64,000 nucleotides of DNA from Pseudomonas sp. 2FG (GTDB lineage Bacteria; Pseudomonadota; Gammaproteobacteria; Pseudomonadales; Pseudomonadaceae). The notes under the pieces were generated by a model. It did no database searches, had not been told where the DNA came from, and saw only the letters and a program-made list of their open reading frames with translations. Shown here one piece after another: positions 1-13,952 of the stretch (position 1 is the first letter of the stretch; every line of letters starts with the position of its first letter). The DNA lies in assembly GCF_005502935.1 (NCBI RefSeq), contig NZ_SCMP01000004.1:1-64000 (forward strand), given 5' to 3'. The position numbers and the translations under genes were made by a program.

Positions 1-29
1 CAGTTGCAGTGCCCGAGCGAGACGCATAA

Positions 30-61
30 AAAATCCGATGCCAATTCAGGCATCGGATTTT
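30..61. terminator. Bidirectional intrinsic terminator
   Basis: A perfect 13-bp inverted repeat (AAAATCCGATGCC at 30-42, its complement at 49-61) closes a 6-base loop. A-rich sequence precedes it and T-rich sequence follows, so it can terminate in both directions. It lies 83 bases beyond the aapP stop and presumably ends the aap operon, and perhaps a gene that enters from the left edge. Confidence 0.8.
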
Positions 62-144
62 GATTTCTTGCGGCCCAAGGTCAAGCGAAAGGGCTTAACT
101 GACTGGCATTAGCCTTGCGGCTCCCTTTTTCGACTCAGCGTGAC

Positions 145-912
<768 letters not shown>

Positions 913-922
913 GACAAAACTC

Positions 923-2020
923 CTAACGCTTGTGGCCAGTGTCCAGCTTGCGCTCCAAATGCATGGAGTAGCGGGACATACCAAAACAGAAAATCCAGAA
1001 AATCAGCGCGGCGAACACATAGCCCTCGGTCGCCATCCCCAGCCAGGCCGGGTCGGTGGTCGCCTGCTTGATGCTGTTCAGCAGGTCGAACAGGCCGATG
1101 ATGATCACCAGGCTGGTGTCCTTGAACAGGGCAATGAAGGTGTTGACGATGCCCGGAATCACCAGCTTCAGTGCCTGCGGTAAAATCACCAGGCCCATCA
1201 TCCGCCAGTAGCCCAGGCCCATCGCCGCCGCCGCTTCATATTGCCCCTTGGGAATGGCCTGCATACCGCCACGCACCACCTCGGCGACATAAGCCGACTG
1301 GAACAGGATCACGCCAATCAGGGCGCGCATCAGTTTGTCGAAGCTCAAGCCTTCCGGGAGAAACAACGGCAGCATCACCGAGGACATAAACAGCACGGTG
1401 ATCAAGGGCACACCGCGCCAGAACTCGATAAAGGTGACGCACAGCACGCGAATCGCCGGCATGTCCGAACGCCGCCCGAGGGCCAGCAAGATGCCCAGTG
1501 GCAAGGCTCCGGTGATACCGACGGAAGCGATCACCAGGGTCAGCATCAGACCGCCCCATTGGCTGGTCGCTACCGTGCTCAGGCCGAAGAAGCCGCCATG
1601 CAACAGCCAGTAAGCCAGCAGCGGATAGACGACCAGAAAGCCCAGTCCATACAGGCTCTTGCGCGGCACCTGGGCGATGAACAACGGCGCCGCGCCGATG
1701 ATCGCCAGCCAAAAGGTGAGGTCGACGCGCCAACGCAGCTCAGACGGGTAGAAACCGTACATGAACTGGCTGAAGCGCTGCTTGATAAAGACCCAGCAGG
1801 CGCCTTCACTGGTGCAGTCGGCGCGGGTGGTACCGCTCCAGTCGGCTTGGATAAAGGCCCATTGCAGCAGTGGCGGGATGATCAGCCAGACCAGGTAGAT
1901 GGCTAAAAAAGTCAACAGGGTGTTGAACCAGCTGGAGAACAGATGGGCCCGCAGCCAGCCAAGCACGCCGACACTCAAGAGTGGCGGCGGTAGATCGGGT
2001 TTGAAGGTATGAGTTGTCAT
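923..2020 (-). CDS. aapM: Amino-acid ABC transporter permease AapM
   Basis: Inner-membrane permease of the general amino-acid importer. It has 365 residues, longer than the roughly 220-residue permeases of glutamine or arginine systems, because of an N-terminal extension with a membrane segment (about residues 30-55) and a periplasmic stretch containing Cys residues. The C-terminal half is the conserved permease core with the ATPase-contacting loop [15 protein letters not shown]. It pairs with AapQ as a heterodimer. It starts 4 bases after the aapQ stop, implying translational coupling. Confidence 0.92.
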   Translation of the reverse strand: MTTHTFKPDLPPPLLSVGVLGWLRAHLFSSWFNTLLTFLAIYLVWLIIPPLLQWAFIQADWSGTTRADCTSEGACWVFIKQRFSQFMYGFYPSELRWRVDLTFWLAIIGAAPLFIAQVPRKSLYGLGFLVVYPLLAYWLLHGGFFGLSTVATSQWGGLMLTLVIASVGITGALPLGILLALGRRSDMPAIRVLCVTFIEFWRGVPLITVLFMSSVMLPLFLPEGLSFDKLMRALIGVILFQSAYVAEVVRGGMQAIPKGQYEAAAAMGLGYWRMMGLVILPQALKLVIPGIVNTFIALFKDTSLVIIIGLFDLLNSIKQATTDPAWLGMATEGYVFAALIFWIFCFGMSRYSMHLERKLDTGHKR

Positions 2021-2024
2021 GCGC

Positions 2025-3209
2025 CTATCTCTCCACCAGCGCCATGCGCTTGTTGTACCAATTCATCAACATCGAAATGCTCAGGCTGATGGCCAGGTAA
2101 ACGCTCATGGTGATGGCAATCGCCTCGATCGCCTGGCCGGTCTGGTTGAGCACCGTACCGGCAAACAGCGACACCATGTCCGGGTAACCGATACCGGCGG
2201 CCAGCGAGGAGTTCTTCGCCAAGTTCAGGTACTGGCTGGTCAGCGGCGGAATAATCACCCGCAGGGCCTGCGGGATGATCACCTTGCGCAGCGTGATACC
2301 CGGTTTGAGGCCGAGAGAACGCGCGGCTTCGGTCTGCCCGTGGCTCACCGCCTGAATCCCGGAACGCACATTCTCGGCGATAAAGGCCGCGGTGTAGATC
2401 GTCAGCGCCAACACCAGCGCAATCAGCTCGGGAATCAGCACCCAGCCGCCGCGAAAGTTGAAACCCGTCAGCTCCGGCAGACTCCAGCTCAGCGGATTAC
2501 CCGCGAGCAGAATGGCGATACCCGGAATCGCGACCAGCAGCGCCAGGGAGCTCAGCAGCAGCGGAAAGGGTTTTCCGGTCACCTCGAACCGCGCCCGGCC
2601 CCAGCGCACCAGCAGCACGATGCCGACCAGGGTCAGCAGCAGCGCCAGCAGGAAAGGCACGAAGGCTTCGGTCGCAATGGGTGCGGGCAGATAGAGTCCA
2701 CGGTTGTTGAGAAAGAACGTCCCCCCAAGCTCCATGCTCTGCCGCGGTCCCGGCATCGCCAGCATCACCGCGAAGTACCAGAAGAAGATCTGCAGCAGCG
2801 GCGGGATGTTGCGGAAGGTCTCGATATAGACCGTGGCGAGCTTACTGATCAGCCAGTTCGGCGACAGCCGCGCGACGCCCAGGATGAAGCCGATAATGGT
2901 CGCGAAGACGATACCGATGACCGACACCAGCAAGGTGTTGAGCAAACCTATGACGAACACACGGCCGTAGGAGTCGCTCTCGTTGTAGTCGATCAGGTGT
3001 TGCGCAATACCGAAACCGGCACTGCTATTCAGGAAGCTGAAGCCGGAAATGATCCCTCGTGCGGCCAGGTTTTGTTGCGTGTTGTTGAACAGGTACCAGC
3101 CGAACGCCACGACGGCGATAACGGCAATAATCTGGAATAGCCACGCGCGGATCTTCGGATCGGTCCAGACCGAACCTCTAGGACGCGGGACATTAGCAGT
3201 AGTTTGCAT
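2025..3209 (-). CDS. aapQ: Amino-acid ABC transporter permease AapQ
   Basis: The second membrane subunit of the Aap importer, 394 residues. A first membrane helix lies near residues 25-45 and several more follow; the coupling loop EAARSLGLKPGITLRKV is near residue 300. The large insertion between the early helices is typical of AapQ/BztB proteins. It follows aapJ after about 100 bases that contain two stem-loops, and is nearly fused to aapM downstream. As known for Aap systems, substrates probably include Glu, Asp, Gln and other L-amino acids; specificity cannot be read from sequence. Confidence 0.92.
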   Translation of the reverse strand: MQTTANVPRPRGSVWTDPKIRAWLFQIIAVIAVVAFGWYLFNNTQQNLAARGIISGFSFLNSSAGFGIAQHLIDYNESDSYGRVFVIGLLNTLLVSVIGIVFATIIGFILGVARLSPNWLISKLATVYIETFRNIPPLLQIFFWYFAVMLAMPGPRQSMELGGTFFLNNRGLYLPAPIATEAFVPFLLALLLTLVGIVLLVRWGRARFEVTGKPFPLLLSSLALLVAIPGIAILLAGNPLSWSLPELTGFNFRGGWVLIPELIALVLALTIYTAAFIAENVRSGIQAVSHGQTEAARSLGLKPGITLRKVIIPQALRVIIPPLTSQYLNLAKNSSLAAGIGYPDMVSLFAGTVLNQTGQAIEAIAITMSVYLAISLSISMLMNWYNKRMALVER

Positions 3210-3273
3210 AGCAGCCCTCTTGGAAGCCCCACGCCCGCAGGAGCGGGCGCAGAGTTCACGGAATCAAGAACAA

Positions 3274-3303
3274 CAGCGGCGCTCCAGAACCGGAGCGCCG
3301 CTG
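3274..3303 (-). promoter_or_regulatory. Stem-loop between aapJ and aapQ
   Basis: A perfect 12-bp GC-rich inverted repeat (CAGCGGCGCTCC / GGAGCGCCGCTG, 6-base loop) starts 7 bases after the aapJ stop. It has no following U-run, so it is more likely an RNA 3'-end stabiliser or partial terminator than a full terminator. A second hairpin (CGCCCGC / GCGGGCG, 3232-3249) sits just before aapQ. Such intercistronic stems are known to let the binding protein be made in excess of the membrane subunits. Confidence 0.6.
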
Positions 3304-3310
3304 CAGAAGG

Positions 3311-4339
3311 TCAACGCACCGGCGGTGCGTATTGCAGACCACCCTTGTTCCACTGGGCATTGAGGCCACGTTCGATCTTCAGCTCGCTGCCGGCACCGAC
3401 GTTGCGATCGAAGATTTCACCGTAGTTACCGACTTGCTTGACGATCTGTACCGCCCAATCTTTCGGCAGTTTCAGATCCTTGCCGAACTCACCCTCGCTA
3501 CCGAGCAAACGGGCGATATCCGGGTTCTTGGTGGATTTGGCCATTTCCTCGACGTTCTTCGAGGTGATGCCCAGCTCTTCGGCGTTCAACTGTGCGAACA
3601 GCGACCAACGCACAATTTTGAACCACTCATCATCACCCTGACGCACTGCCGGGCCGAGCGGCTCCTTGGAGATCACTTCCGGCAACACCACGTAGTCGTT
3701 CGGGGACGCCAGCTTGATACGCTGCGCATAGAGTTGCGACTGGTCGGAGGTCAGCACGTCGCAACGACCGGCTTCCACAGACTTGGCGCTCTCATCGGAG
3801 GTGTCATAGGTGATCGGGGTGTACTTCAGGCCATTGGCGCGGAAGTAGTCGGAGAGGTTCAGCTCGGTGGTGGTGCCGGCCTGAATGCAGACGGTGGCGC
3901 CATCGAGTTCCTTGGCACTGGAGACGCCCAGCTTCTTGTTCACCAGGAAGCCCTGGCCGTCGTAGTAGGTCACGCCGGTAAAGCTCAGGCCCATGGCCGC
4001 ATCACGCGAGCTGGTCCAGGTGCTGTTACGCGAGAGGATGTCGACTTCACCAGACTGCAACGCCGTGAAGCGTTCCTTGGCGGTCAGCGGGCTGAACTTG
4101 ACCTTGCTGGCATCGCCGAACACCGCGGCGGCCACCGCACGGCAGACATCCACGTCGATCCCCAGGTAGTTGCCCTTGGCGTCGGCGTAGGAGAAGCCCG
4201 GCAAGCCATCGCTAATACCGCACTGCACGAAGCCTTTCTTCTTCACTGCATCCAGGGTTGCGCCCGCCTGAGCGAAGCTGCTGACGCCGAGCACCGCTGC
4301 AGCGGTCAGCACAGCCAGGGTGGATTTCACCATCTTCAT
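3311..4339 (-). CDS. aapJ: Periplasmic general amino-acid-binding protein AapJ
   Basis: Solute-binding protein that captures amino acids in the periplasm and delivers them to AapQM. The 342-residue precursor begins with a Sec signal peptide (MKMVKSTLAVLTAAAVLG, cleavage after SFAQA). The mature part is an SBP_bac_3 fold with GFVQCGISDGLPGFSYAD near its start. At about 340 residues it is larger than glutamine- or histidine-binding proteins, as expected for AapJ/BztA. The start at 4339 has GGAGG eight bases upstream; the longer reading frame to 4435 lacks such a site. First gene of the operon. Confidence 0.93.
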   Translation of the reverse strand: MKMVKSTLAVLTAAAVLGVSSFAQAGATLDAVKKKGFVQCGISDGLPGFSYADAKGNYLGIDVDVCRAVAAAVFGDASKVKFSPLTAKERFTALQSGEVDILSRNSTWTSSRDAAMGLSFTGVTYYDGQGFLVNKKLGVSSAKELDGATVCIQAGTTTELNLSDYFRANGLKYTPITYDTSDESAKSVEAGRCDVLTSDQSQLYAQRIKLASPNDYVVLPEVISKEPLGPAVRQGDDEWFKIVRWSLFAQLNAEELGITSKNVEEMAKSTKNPDIARLLGSEGEFGKDLKLPKDWAVQIVKQVGNYGEIFDRNVGAGSELKIERGLNAQWNKGGLQYAPPVR

Positions 4340-5479
<1,140 letters not shown>

Positions 5480-5510
5480 ACTCTTTGCAAACAGGCCAGC
5501 AAAAACCGCC

Positions 5511-7418
5511 ATGAGCCAAACCGCCGTTGCCGCTATCGGTTCGCTGCGCGATACCGAGTCGATCGAACAGCTCTCCCTCCAAGATCGCGCCATGCCGCCC
5601 AGCACTTACGAGCTGCTGCAACGCAGTGCGGCACGCAGCCCAGATGCCACGGCGCTGACCTTCCTGTTACAGGGTAATAATGAAGAGACGCCCTACCGGC
5701 TAAGCTACGCCGAGTTGTTCGGCAAAATCACCCAGACCGCCAACGCCTTCCATCGCCTCGGTGTGCGCCCAGGCAAGGCGGTGTCGTTCCTGTTGCCGAA
5801 CCTGCCGCACACACACTTCACTATTTGGGGTGGCGAGGCCGCGGGGATAGTCAATGCGATCAATCCGCTGCTGGATGCCGAGCACATCGCCGAACTGATC
5901 CGCGCAGCCGATTCCGAGGTGCTGGTGACCCTGGCCCCTTTCCCCGGCACCGATCTGTGGGACAAGGTCGCCGGCCTGCGTGAACGGTTGCCGGAACTGC
6001 AAGCGATTGTCACCGTCGACCTGGCCAACTACCTGCCAGAGCCACAGCGCAGCGGCTTGCAAGTCCAGCGCGGCGGGTTACCGACGGGCGCGCTGGACTT
6101 CGACGAACTGATCGCCGCCTGCCCGGACGATCACCTGGAAAGCGGCCGGATGATTCAGCCCGACGACATCGCCTCCTACTTCCACACCGGCGGCACCACC
6201 GGCACCCCCAAGCTGGCGCCGCACAGCCATCGCAACGAGGTGGCGATGGCGATGATCCTCGCCATGGCGATCGACCTGAACGAGCGGGACACCACCCTCT
6301 GCGGGCTGCCGCTGTTCCACGTCAACGGCGTGATGGTCACCGGCCTGGCGCCGTTCTATGTCGGCGCCCAAGTGCTGCTGGCGACCCCGCAGGGTTTTCG
6401 CAACAGCAGCCTGATTGAGAACTTCTGGAAGATCATCGAACGCTACCGCGTGAGCTTCTTCAGTGGCGTACCGACTATCTATGCCGGCCTGCTGCAAGTG
6501 CCGAGCGCCGGCCACGATCTGTCCAGCCTGCGCTATGCCCTGTGTGGCGCGGCGCCGATGCCGGTGGAGCTGATTCGCCAGTTCGAAGGCAAGACCGGGC
6601 TCAAGCTCATCGAAGGTTACGGCCTCACCGAAGGCACCTGCGGCAGTTGCGGCAATCCCCCGGCGGGCGAGCGACGGCCCGGCTCGATTGGCCTGCGCAT
6701 GCCCTATTGCGAAGTGAAGATCGCCGTACTCGACGAGCAGGGCCAGTACCTGCGCAATGCCGCAGAGAACGAGATCGGCACCCTCTGCCTGCGCGGCATT
6801 ACGGTGTTCAACGGCTACCTGCAGGCCGACAAGAACACAGGCATCTGGGTCGATGGCGACTGGTTCAATACCGGCGACCTCGGCCGTATCGACGCCGATG
6901 GCTATATCTGGCTGACCGGGCGCAGCAAGGATCTGATCATCCGCGGCGGGCACAACATCGACCCGCAGATGATCGAAGAGGCCCTGCACAAACACCCGGC
7001 CGTGGCCATGGCCGCCGCCGTGGGTAAACCCGACGTCAAGGCCGGTGAGTTGCCGGTGGCCTACGTCCAGCTCAAACCCGGGGTGACGGCAAGCGAAGCC
7101 GAACTGCGCGAGCATGCCGCCGCGCATATCCCGGAACGCGCGGCGATCCCCAAGGAGGTGTGGATCATCGACGCCATACCGGTCACCGCGGTGGGCAAGA
7201 CCTTCAAGCCGGCCCTGCGTTTCGATGCCATTCGTCGCGTTTTCGAAGAGTCCCTGCGTCACCTTGATCCGACTATCCGGGTCGAAGTCATTGCCGATGA
7301 TCGGCATGGGCAACTGGCGCGGATCCATGTCACGCAGTTGGATACGGCGCGGCGGGCGGCCATCGAAAACTGCCTGGTCGGCTTTGCGGTGAGGTGCGAG
7401 CTAGTCGCGGCGGACTGA
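5511..7418 (+). CDS. Acyl-CoA synthetase (AMP-forming)
   Basis: Activates a carboxylic acid to its CoA thioester through an acyl-adenylate. The 635-residue protein has the P-loop FHTGGTTGTPKLAPH near residue 225, the adenine motif GYGLTEGTCG near 370, and the hinge TGRSKDLIIRGGHNI near 470. The C-terminal catalytic Lys is in AVGKTFKPALR. Beyond the usual end it carries about 60 extra residues (RRVFEESLRHLDPTIRVE onwards), a tail seen in a Pseudomonas subgroup often labelled only acyl-CoA synthetase. Chain length or aromatic specificity cannot be deduced. It sits directly after the carboxylesterase, which could supply its acid substrate. Confidence 0.88.
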   Translation: MSQTAVAAIGSLRDTESIEQLSLQDRAMPPSTYELLQRSAARSPDATALTFLLQGNNEETPYRLSYAELFGKITQTANAFHRLGVRPGKAVSFLLPNLPHTHFTIWGGEAAGIVNAINPLLDAEHIAELIRAADSEVLVTLAPFPGTDLWDKVAGLRERLPELQAIVTVDLANYLPEPQRSGLQVQRGGLPTGALDFDELIAACPDDHLESGRMIQPDDIASYFHTGGTTGTPKLAPHSHRNEVAMAMILAMAIDLNERDTTLCGLPLFHVNGVMVTGLAPFYVGAQVLLATPQGFRNSSLIENFWKIIERYRVSFFSGVPTIYAGLLQVPSAGHDLSSLRYALCGAAPMPVELIRQFEGKTGLKLIEGYGLTEGTCGSCGNPPAGERRPGSIGLRMPYCEVKIAVLDEQGQYLRNAAENEIGTLCLRGITVFNGYLQADKNTGIWVDGDWFNTGDLGRIDADGYIWLTGRSKDLIIRGGHNIDPQMIEEALHKHPAVAMAAAVGKPDVKAGELPVAYVQLKPGVTASEAELREHAAAHIPERAAIPKEVWIIDAIPVTAVGKTFKPALRFDAIRRVFEESLRHLDPTIRVEVIADDRHGQLARIHVTQLDTARRAAIENCLVGFAVRCELVAAD

Positions 7419-7698
7419 ACCCGGCAAGCACGACCGGTCGACCGCCAAGCAAAGGCCGCCACCTTTGCTTGGCAGCAAACCCGTCGAGAGCAGCAAACCA
7501 ACGATGGGGTAGCGATCAACCCAGAGTTCAGCAATCCGCTAAGGGTCTGAGCGACCACTGGTCGGCCCGACTTTGCGCGAGGATTGTCAGCCTGGCACGG
7601 CTCGAATACTGTCGGGCCAGGTGTTCGCCCAAACGAAAGGAAGCGTACGCGATGCCCTCCACCTCTCGCAGCCAGCCCGGCCAACCACCCTCCTTGCG

Positions 7699-8658
7699 AT
7701 GAAAACCGCGCATTGGCAGGCAGACCTGCAGCAAATGCGACAACTGCGACTGTTTCACAACGTCGCCGCCAGTAGCCTTGCACTGCTACTCAAGGAGTTT
7801 CACGCCTGCGAATTAGAGGCCGATGAAGTCCTGCTTTCACCGTTCAACCGTAATCAGTACCTCTATCTTCTGCTCAAAGGCCAGCTCAAGGTCTACCTCG
7901 GTTCGCTGGATAACCAGGCGGTCAGCACCCTGGAAGTGGGTGAGTGCGTCGGCGAAATCAGCTTTATCGACAACGACCACCCTTGCGCCTATGTGGTCGC
8001 CACGGCGCCGAGCCTGGTGCTGCGCCTACACCGGGAATCCCTGCTCAAGCTGCTCACGCAATCGCCGCAACTGCTGCATAACCTGCTGGAGCTGCTCTGC
8101 GAACGCGTGCGCCAAGGCAACCAAATCATCCTCGACAGTGAACAACACGCCAATATCGACACCCTCACCGGCTCCTTCAACCGCCGCTGGCTGGAGCATG
8201 TGTTTGCGCGCGAGAACACTCGCTGCGCCTTCAACGGCCAGCCGATGTGCCTGTTAATGCTGGATGTCGACCACTTCAAAGCCTACAACGACCAGCATGG
8301 CCATCTGGCCGGTGACTATGCCTTGTGCCTGGTCGCCCATACCCTGCGTAAGCAGTTACGGCCGAAGGACAGCCTGACCCGCTATGGCGGTGAGGAATTC
8401 GTCATCCTGCTGCCGGAGATGGCCGCAGAAGAAGGCCGCAGCATCGGTGAGCGGCTAAGGCGAGGGCTGGAACAAATCAACTCCTTCTACTCCCCAGTCG
8501 GCGTATTGCCCGGCGTCACCCTGTCCATCGGTCTGGCGCAAATGCGCGCCAAAGATAGCCTGCAAAGCCTGATCGCCCGCGCCGACAGCGCGCTTTACCA
8601 AGCCAAGCAACTAGGTCGCAACTGCCTCTGCGGCGAAGCGACAGACAGGCTCTGCTAG
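7699..8658 (+). CDS. Cyclic-nucleotide-binding-domain diguanylate cyclase
   Basis: Soluble 319-residue fusion. Residues about 18-135 form a CRP-like cNMP-binding domain (LLKGQLKVYLGSL, VGECVGEISFIDN), and about 150-315 a GGDEF domain. The active site is RYGGEEF at 229-234, and an inhibitory I-site RPKD precedes it by the standard five residues, so it is predicted to be an active, feedback-inhibited c-di-GMP synthase. An in-frame upstream ATG at 7573 exists, but the 42 extra residues are low-complexity, so I use the ATG at 7699. The DNA-binding HTH of CRP is replaced by the cyclase. The ligand (cAMP, cGMP or none) is unknown. Confidence 0.87.
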   Translation: MKTAHWQADLQQMRQLRLFHNVAASSLALLLKEFHACELEADEVLLSPFNRNQYLYLLLKGQLKVYLGSLDNQAVSTLEVGECVGEISFIDNDHPCAYVVATAPSLVLRLHRESLLKLLTQSPQLLHNLLELLCERVRQGNQIILDSEQHANIDTLTGSFNRRWLEHVFARENTRCAFNGQPMCLLMLDVDHFKAYNDQHGHLAGDYALCLVAHTLRKQLRPKDSLTRYGGEEFVILLPEMAAEEGRSIGERLRRGLEQINSFYSPVGVLPGVTLSIGLAQMRAKDSLQSLIARADSALYQAKQLGRNCLCGEATDRLC

Positions 8659-8684
8659 AGTGCCCGGCATAACAACGAGCTCGG

Positions 8685-9857
8685 ATGCTACCCATGCGCA
8701 AACTCTCGATGGCCCTGATCGCCCTGCCTGTCATCGGCCTCGCCATCTTCTTCAGCCTGCCTAACCTGCTCGACCGCAAGCTCAATAGCGTTGCTACGCC
8801 GGCGCCCTACCCGGCCAGCGCCGATGCTAAACAACTGCACAACAGCTTGTTTATCGCCGACCTGCACGACGATGCGCTGCTCTGGGAGCGCGACCTGCTC
8901 AAGCGTGTGGATTACGGCCACTCGGACCTGCCGCGGATGCTCGAAGGCCGGGTTGGCCTGCAGGTGTTTTCCACCGTAACCAAGACCCCGCGCGGCCTGA
9001 ATTACGAAAAAAATGCCAGCGACAGCGACAACATCACCCTGCTGGCCATGGCCCAGCGCTGGCCGCGCGCGACCTGGACCAGCCTGCTGGAACGCGCGCT
9101 CTACCAAAGCCAGAAACTGCATCAGGCCGCTGCCAATAGCGCCGGCCGCCTGGTGGTGGTGAGAAACCGCGGCGAACTGGCCAGCTTTATCCAAGCCTGG
9201 AAACAGGACCCACAGCGCCTCGCCGCCATTCTCGCCACCGAGGGTCTGCACCCGCTGGAGGGCAAACTTGAGAATATCGACCGCCTGTATGACGCGGACT
9301 TCCGCATCGCCGGGCTCACCCACTTCTTCGACAACGAAGTCGGCGGCTCCGCCCACGGCCTGGAAAAGGCTGGACTGACACCCTTTGGCCGCCGCGTGAT
9401 CGCCCGCCTGGAAGAAAAAGGCATGCTAGTCGACCTGGCCCACGCCTCGCGAGCACTGATCGACGACGTGCTGGCCATCGCCACACGCCCGCTACTGGTC
9501 TCCCACACCGGCGTCGAAGGCACCTGCCCAGGCACACGCAACCTCAGCGACGAACACCTCCAGCGCATTGCGGCCACCGGTGGGGTGATCGGCATCGGCT
9601 ACTGGGACACTGCGGTGTGCGCCACCTCGGTCGCCGCCATCGTCAAAGCGATTCGTTACACGGCCGATAAAATCGGCGTTGAGCATGTGGCCCTGGGCTC
9701 CGACTTCAACGGCACCATCCATGCGCCCTTCGATGCCACGGGCCTGGCCCAACTGACCGAAGCTCTGCTGCAGGCGGGCTTCAGCCGCACCGATATTGCC
9801 GCGATCATGGGCGGCAATGTGCAACGCTTGCTCCTGCAGAGCCTGCCACAAGCCTAA
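8685..9857 (+). CDS. Membrane dipeptidase, M19 (renal dipeptidase) family
   Basis: Zinc-dependent dipeptidase, 390 residues. An N-terminal hydrophobic segment (about residues 8-28) anchors it in, or exports it across, the inner membrane. M19 metal-ligand motifs are visible: LHDD near 65, ATEGLHPLEG near 185, LVSHTG near 270 and GSDFNG near 343. The family cleaves dipeptides, some with D-residues at the C-terminal position. The start at 8685 has GAG upstream; an internal ATG three codons later is also possible. It follows the cyclase by 26 bases, but no functional link is evident. Confidence 0.88.
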   Translation: MLPMRKLSMALIALPVIGLAIFFSLPNLLDRKLNSVATPAPYPASADAKQLHNSLFIADLHDDALLWERDLLKRVDYGHSDLPRMLEGRVGLQVFSTVTKTPRGLNYEKNASDSDNITLLAMAQRWPRATWTSLLERALYQSQKLHQAAANSAGRLVVVRNRGELASFIQAWKQDPQRLAAILATEGLHPLEGKLENIDRLYDADFRIAGLTHFFDNEVGGSAHGLEKAGLTPFGRRVIARLEEKGMLVDLAHASRALIDDVLAIATRPLLVSHTGVEGTCPGTRNLSDEHLQRIAATGGVIGIGYWDTAVCATSVAAIVKAIRYTADKIGVEHVALGSDFNGTIHAPFDATGLAQLTEALLQAGFSRTDIAAIMGGNVQRLLLQSLPQA

Positions 9858-9991
9858 GCAACGTCGCTCAACAGCCCGCAGCGCCGGGGCCTTAAGGGTT
9901 CTGGTGCGCCACCCGCCGCAACATTTCGCCACACCGGCTTCTTGCTTTACACTGGCGGGCGTTCATTCCTTAATCAATTGAAGAGATTCCC

Positions 9992-11455
9992 GTGCTCAAA
10001 GCACTTAAGAAAATGTTTGGCAAAGGCGAGGGCGAACTGCCCGCGTCTGGCCCCGTTGCAACCTCTTCCGCTCCCACTACCGCCGCCGAGGGTGCCGCCC
10101 GCCAGCGTCAGCCTGCGCACACCGCCCGCGAGCCGCAAGCCGCCCAAACCGACAACACGCCACGCAGCGCCACGGCCAAGAGCGACAGTCCGAAGACCGA
10201 GAAACCGCGCCGCGCACGCCCCGCGAAAGCACCGGTCAGCACCTGGAAGCTGGAGGATTTCGTCGTCGAACCGCAAGCCGGCAAGACCCGCTTCCATGAC
10301 TTCAAGCTCTCGCCAGAGCTGATGCACGCCATCCACGACCTCGGCTTCCCTTATTGCACGCCGATCCAGGCGGGCGTTCTGGGCTTCACCCTGGACGGCC
10401 AGGACGCCATCGGCCGGGCACAGACCGGCACCGGCAAAACCGCGGCCTTCCTGATCTCGATCATCACCCAGCTGCAGCAGACCCCACCGCCGAAAGAGCG
10501 CTACATGGGCGAGCCGCGGGCGCTGATCATCGCGCCAACCCGCGAGCTGGTGGTGCAGATCGCCAAGGACGCCGCCGCGTTGACCAAGTACAGCGGTCTC
10601 AACGTGATGTCCTTCGTCGGCGGCATGGACTTCGACAAGCAGCTCAAACAGCTGGAAGCCAAGCACTGCGATATCCTGGTCGCCACCCCCGGCCGCCTGC
10701 TGGACTTCAACCAGCGCGGCGAAGTGCATCTGGATATGGTCGAAGTGATGGTGCTGGACGAGGCCGACCGCATGCTCGACATGGGCTTTATCCCGCAGGT
10801 TCGGCAGATCATCCGCCAGACCCCGCACAAGGGTGAGCGCCAGACTCTGTTGTTCTCCGCGACCTTCACCGAAGACGTGATGAACCTGGCGAAGCAGTGG
10901 ACCACTAACCCGGCCATAGTCGAGATCGAATCGGAAAACGTCGCCAGCGATACCGTTGAGCAGCATGTCTACGCGGTGGCGGGCAGCGACAAGTACAAGC
11001 TGCTGTACAACCTGATCGCGCAGAACGACTGGACCCGCGTGATGGTCTTCGCCAACCGCAAGGATGAGGTCCGGCGCATCGAAGAGCGCCTGACCAAGGA
11101 CGGCATCAGCGCCGCGCAGATGTCCGGCGATGTGCCGCAGCACAAGCGGATCAAGACCCTGGAAGACTTCCGCGAAGGCAAGATCCGCGTGATGGTCGCC
11201 ACCGATGTCGCCGGCCGCGGTATCCACGTCGACGGCATCAGCCACGTGATCAACTTCACCCTGCCGGAAACCCCGGACGACTACGTGCACCGCATCGGCC
11301 GGACGGGTCGCGCCGGCGCCAGCGGCACCTCGATCAGCTTTGCCGGTGAGGACGACGCCTACGCCCTGCCGCCGATCGAAGCGCTGCTGGGGCGCAAGAT
11401 CAATTGCGAAACCCCGCCGACCGAGCTGCTCAAGCCGGTGCCGCGCAAGCACTAA
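9992..11455 (+). CDS. rhlB: ATP-dependent RNA helicase RhlB (DEAD-box)
   Basis: DEAD-box helicase; RhlB proteins unwind RNA for the degradosome. The 487-residue product has a low-complexity, Ala/Pro/Lys-rich N-terminus (1-80) and the helicase core from about 100: Q motif PYCTPIQ, motif I AQTGTGKT, Ia [32 protein letters not shown]. Synteny supports the name: in P. aeruginosa rhlB stands immediately before dauB, exactly as here. The N-terminal extension is longer than in enteric RhlB, as is common in Pseudomonas. Confidence 0.9.
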   Translation: MLKALKKMFGKGEGELPASGPVATSSAPTTAAEGAARQRQPAHTAREPQAAQTDNTPRSATAKSDSPKTEKPRRARPAKAPVSTWKLEDFVVEPQAGKTRFHDFKLSPELMHAIHDLGFPYCTPIQAGVLGFTLDGQDAIGRAQTGTGKTAAFLISIITQLQQTPPPKERYMGEPRALIIAPTRELVVQIAKDAAALTKYSGLNVMSFVGGMDFDKQLKQLEAKHCDILVATPGRLLDFNQRGEVHLDMVEVMVLDEADRMLDMGFIPQVRQIIRQTPHKGERQTLLFSATFTEDVMNLAKQWTTNPAIVEIESENVASDTVEQHVYAVAGSDKYKLLYNLIAQNDWTRVMVFANRKDEVRRIEERLTKDGISAAQMSGDVPQHKRIKTLEDFREGKIRVMVATDVAGRGIHVDGISHVINFTLPETPDDYVHRIGRTGRAGASGTSISFAGEDDAYALPPIEALLGRKINCETPPTELLKPVPRKH

Positions 11456-11530
11456 GCGTGGCGCGAAGGAAAAAGCGGCGCAGGGCAACCTGCTCCGCTT
11501 TTTATGGCTGTGGTTCGGGCCACGAAGCGT

Positions 11531-11603
11531 AGCCTGGGTAGAGCCGTTTTTTAGCGAAACCCAGCGAGGCCTGGCTGGGTTTCGCTTCGCTCTACGCCAG
11601 CCT
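11531..11603. repeat. Intergenic dyad repeat, copy A
   Basis: A 73-base palindromic repeat between rhlB and dauB. Its arms include GCGAAACCCAGC (11554-11565) and GCTGGGTTTCGC (11574-11585), flanked by GGTAGAGC and GCTCTAC. A second, strongly similar copy lies at 19678-19749. It may also act as a terminator for rhlB, since a T-run (CCGTTTTTT) lies inside it. Resembles the dispersed REP-like elements of Pseudomonas. Confidence 0.7.
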
Positions 11604-11741
11604 GCAGATGCCGCGACAGCTATCCCCTAACCTTGCAGGGACGCGTCATTCCCTTACAGGCATTCGCCTGTCCGCTTGCCGAAAAATACTTAAAAGTCCA
11701 ACATAGACAAATAAGTTTATTTTCAGCCTCGGAGTGGAACC

Positions 11742-13867
<2,126 letters not shown>

Positions 13868-13952
13868 CGCGCACAGCGCTTTGCGGCACACTCGCAGCAT
13901 CCGGCGCGCACCTTACGCGCGCCTGTCGCAGTCACCTGGAGTCCCATCCCGC

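Noticed and set aside
6078..7328. A 416-codon minus-strand frame opposite the acyl-CoA synthetase
   Set aside because: Antisense artefact; the plus-strand adenylation motifs are complete and well ordered.
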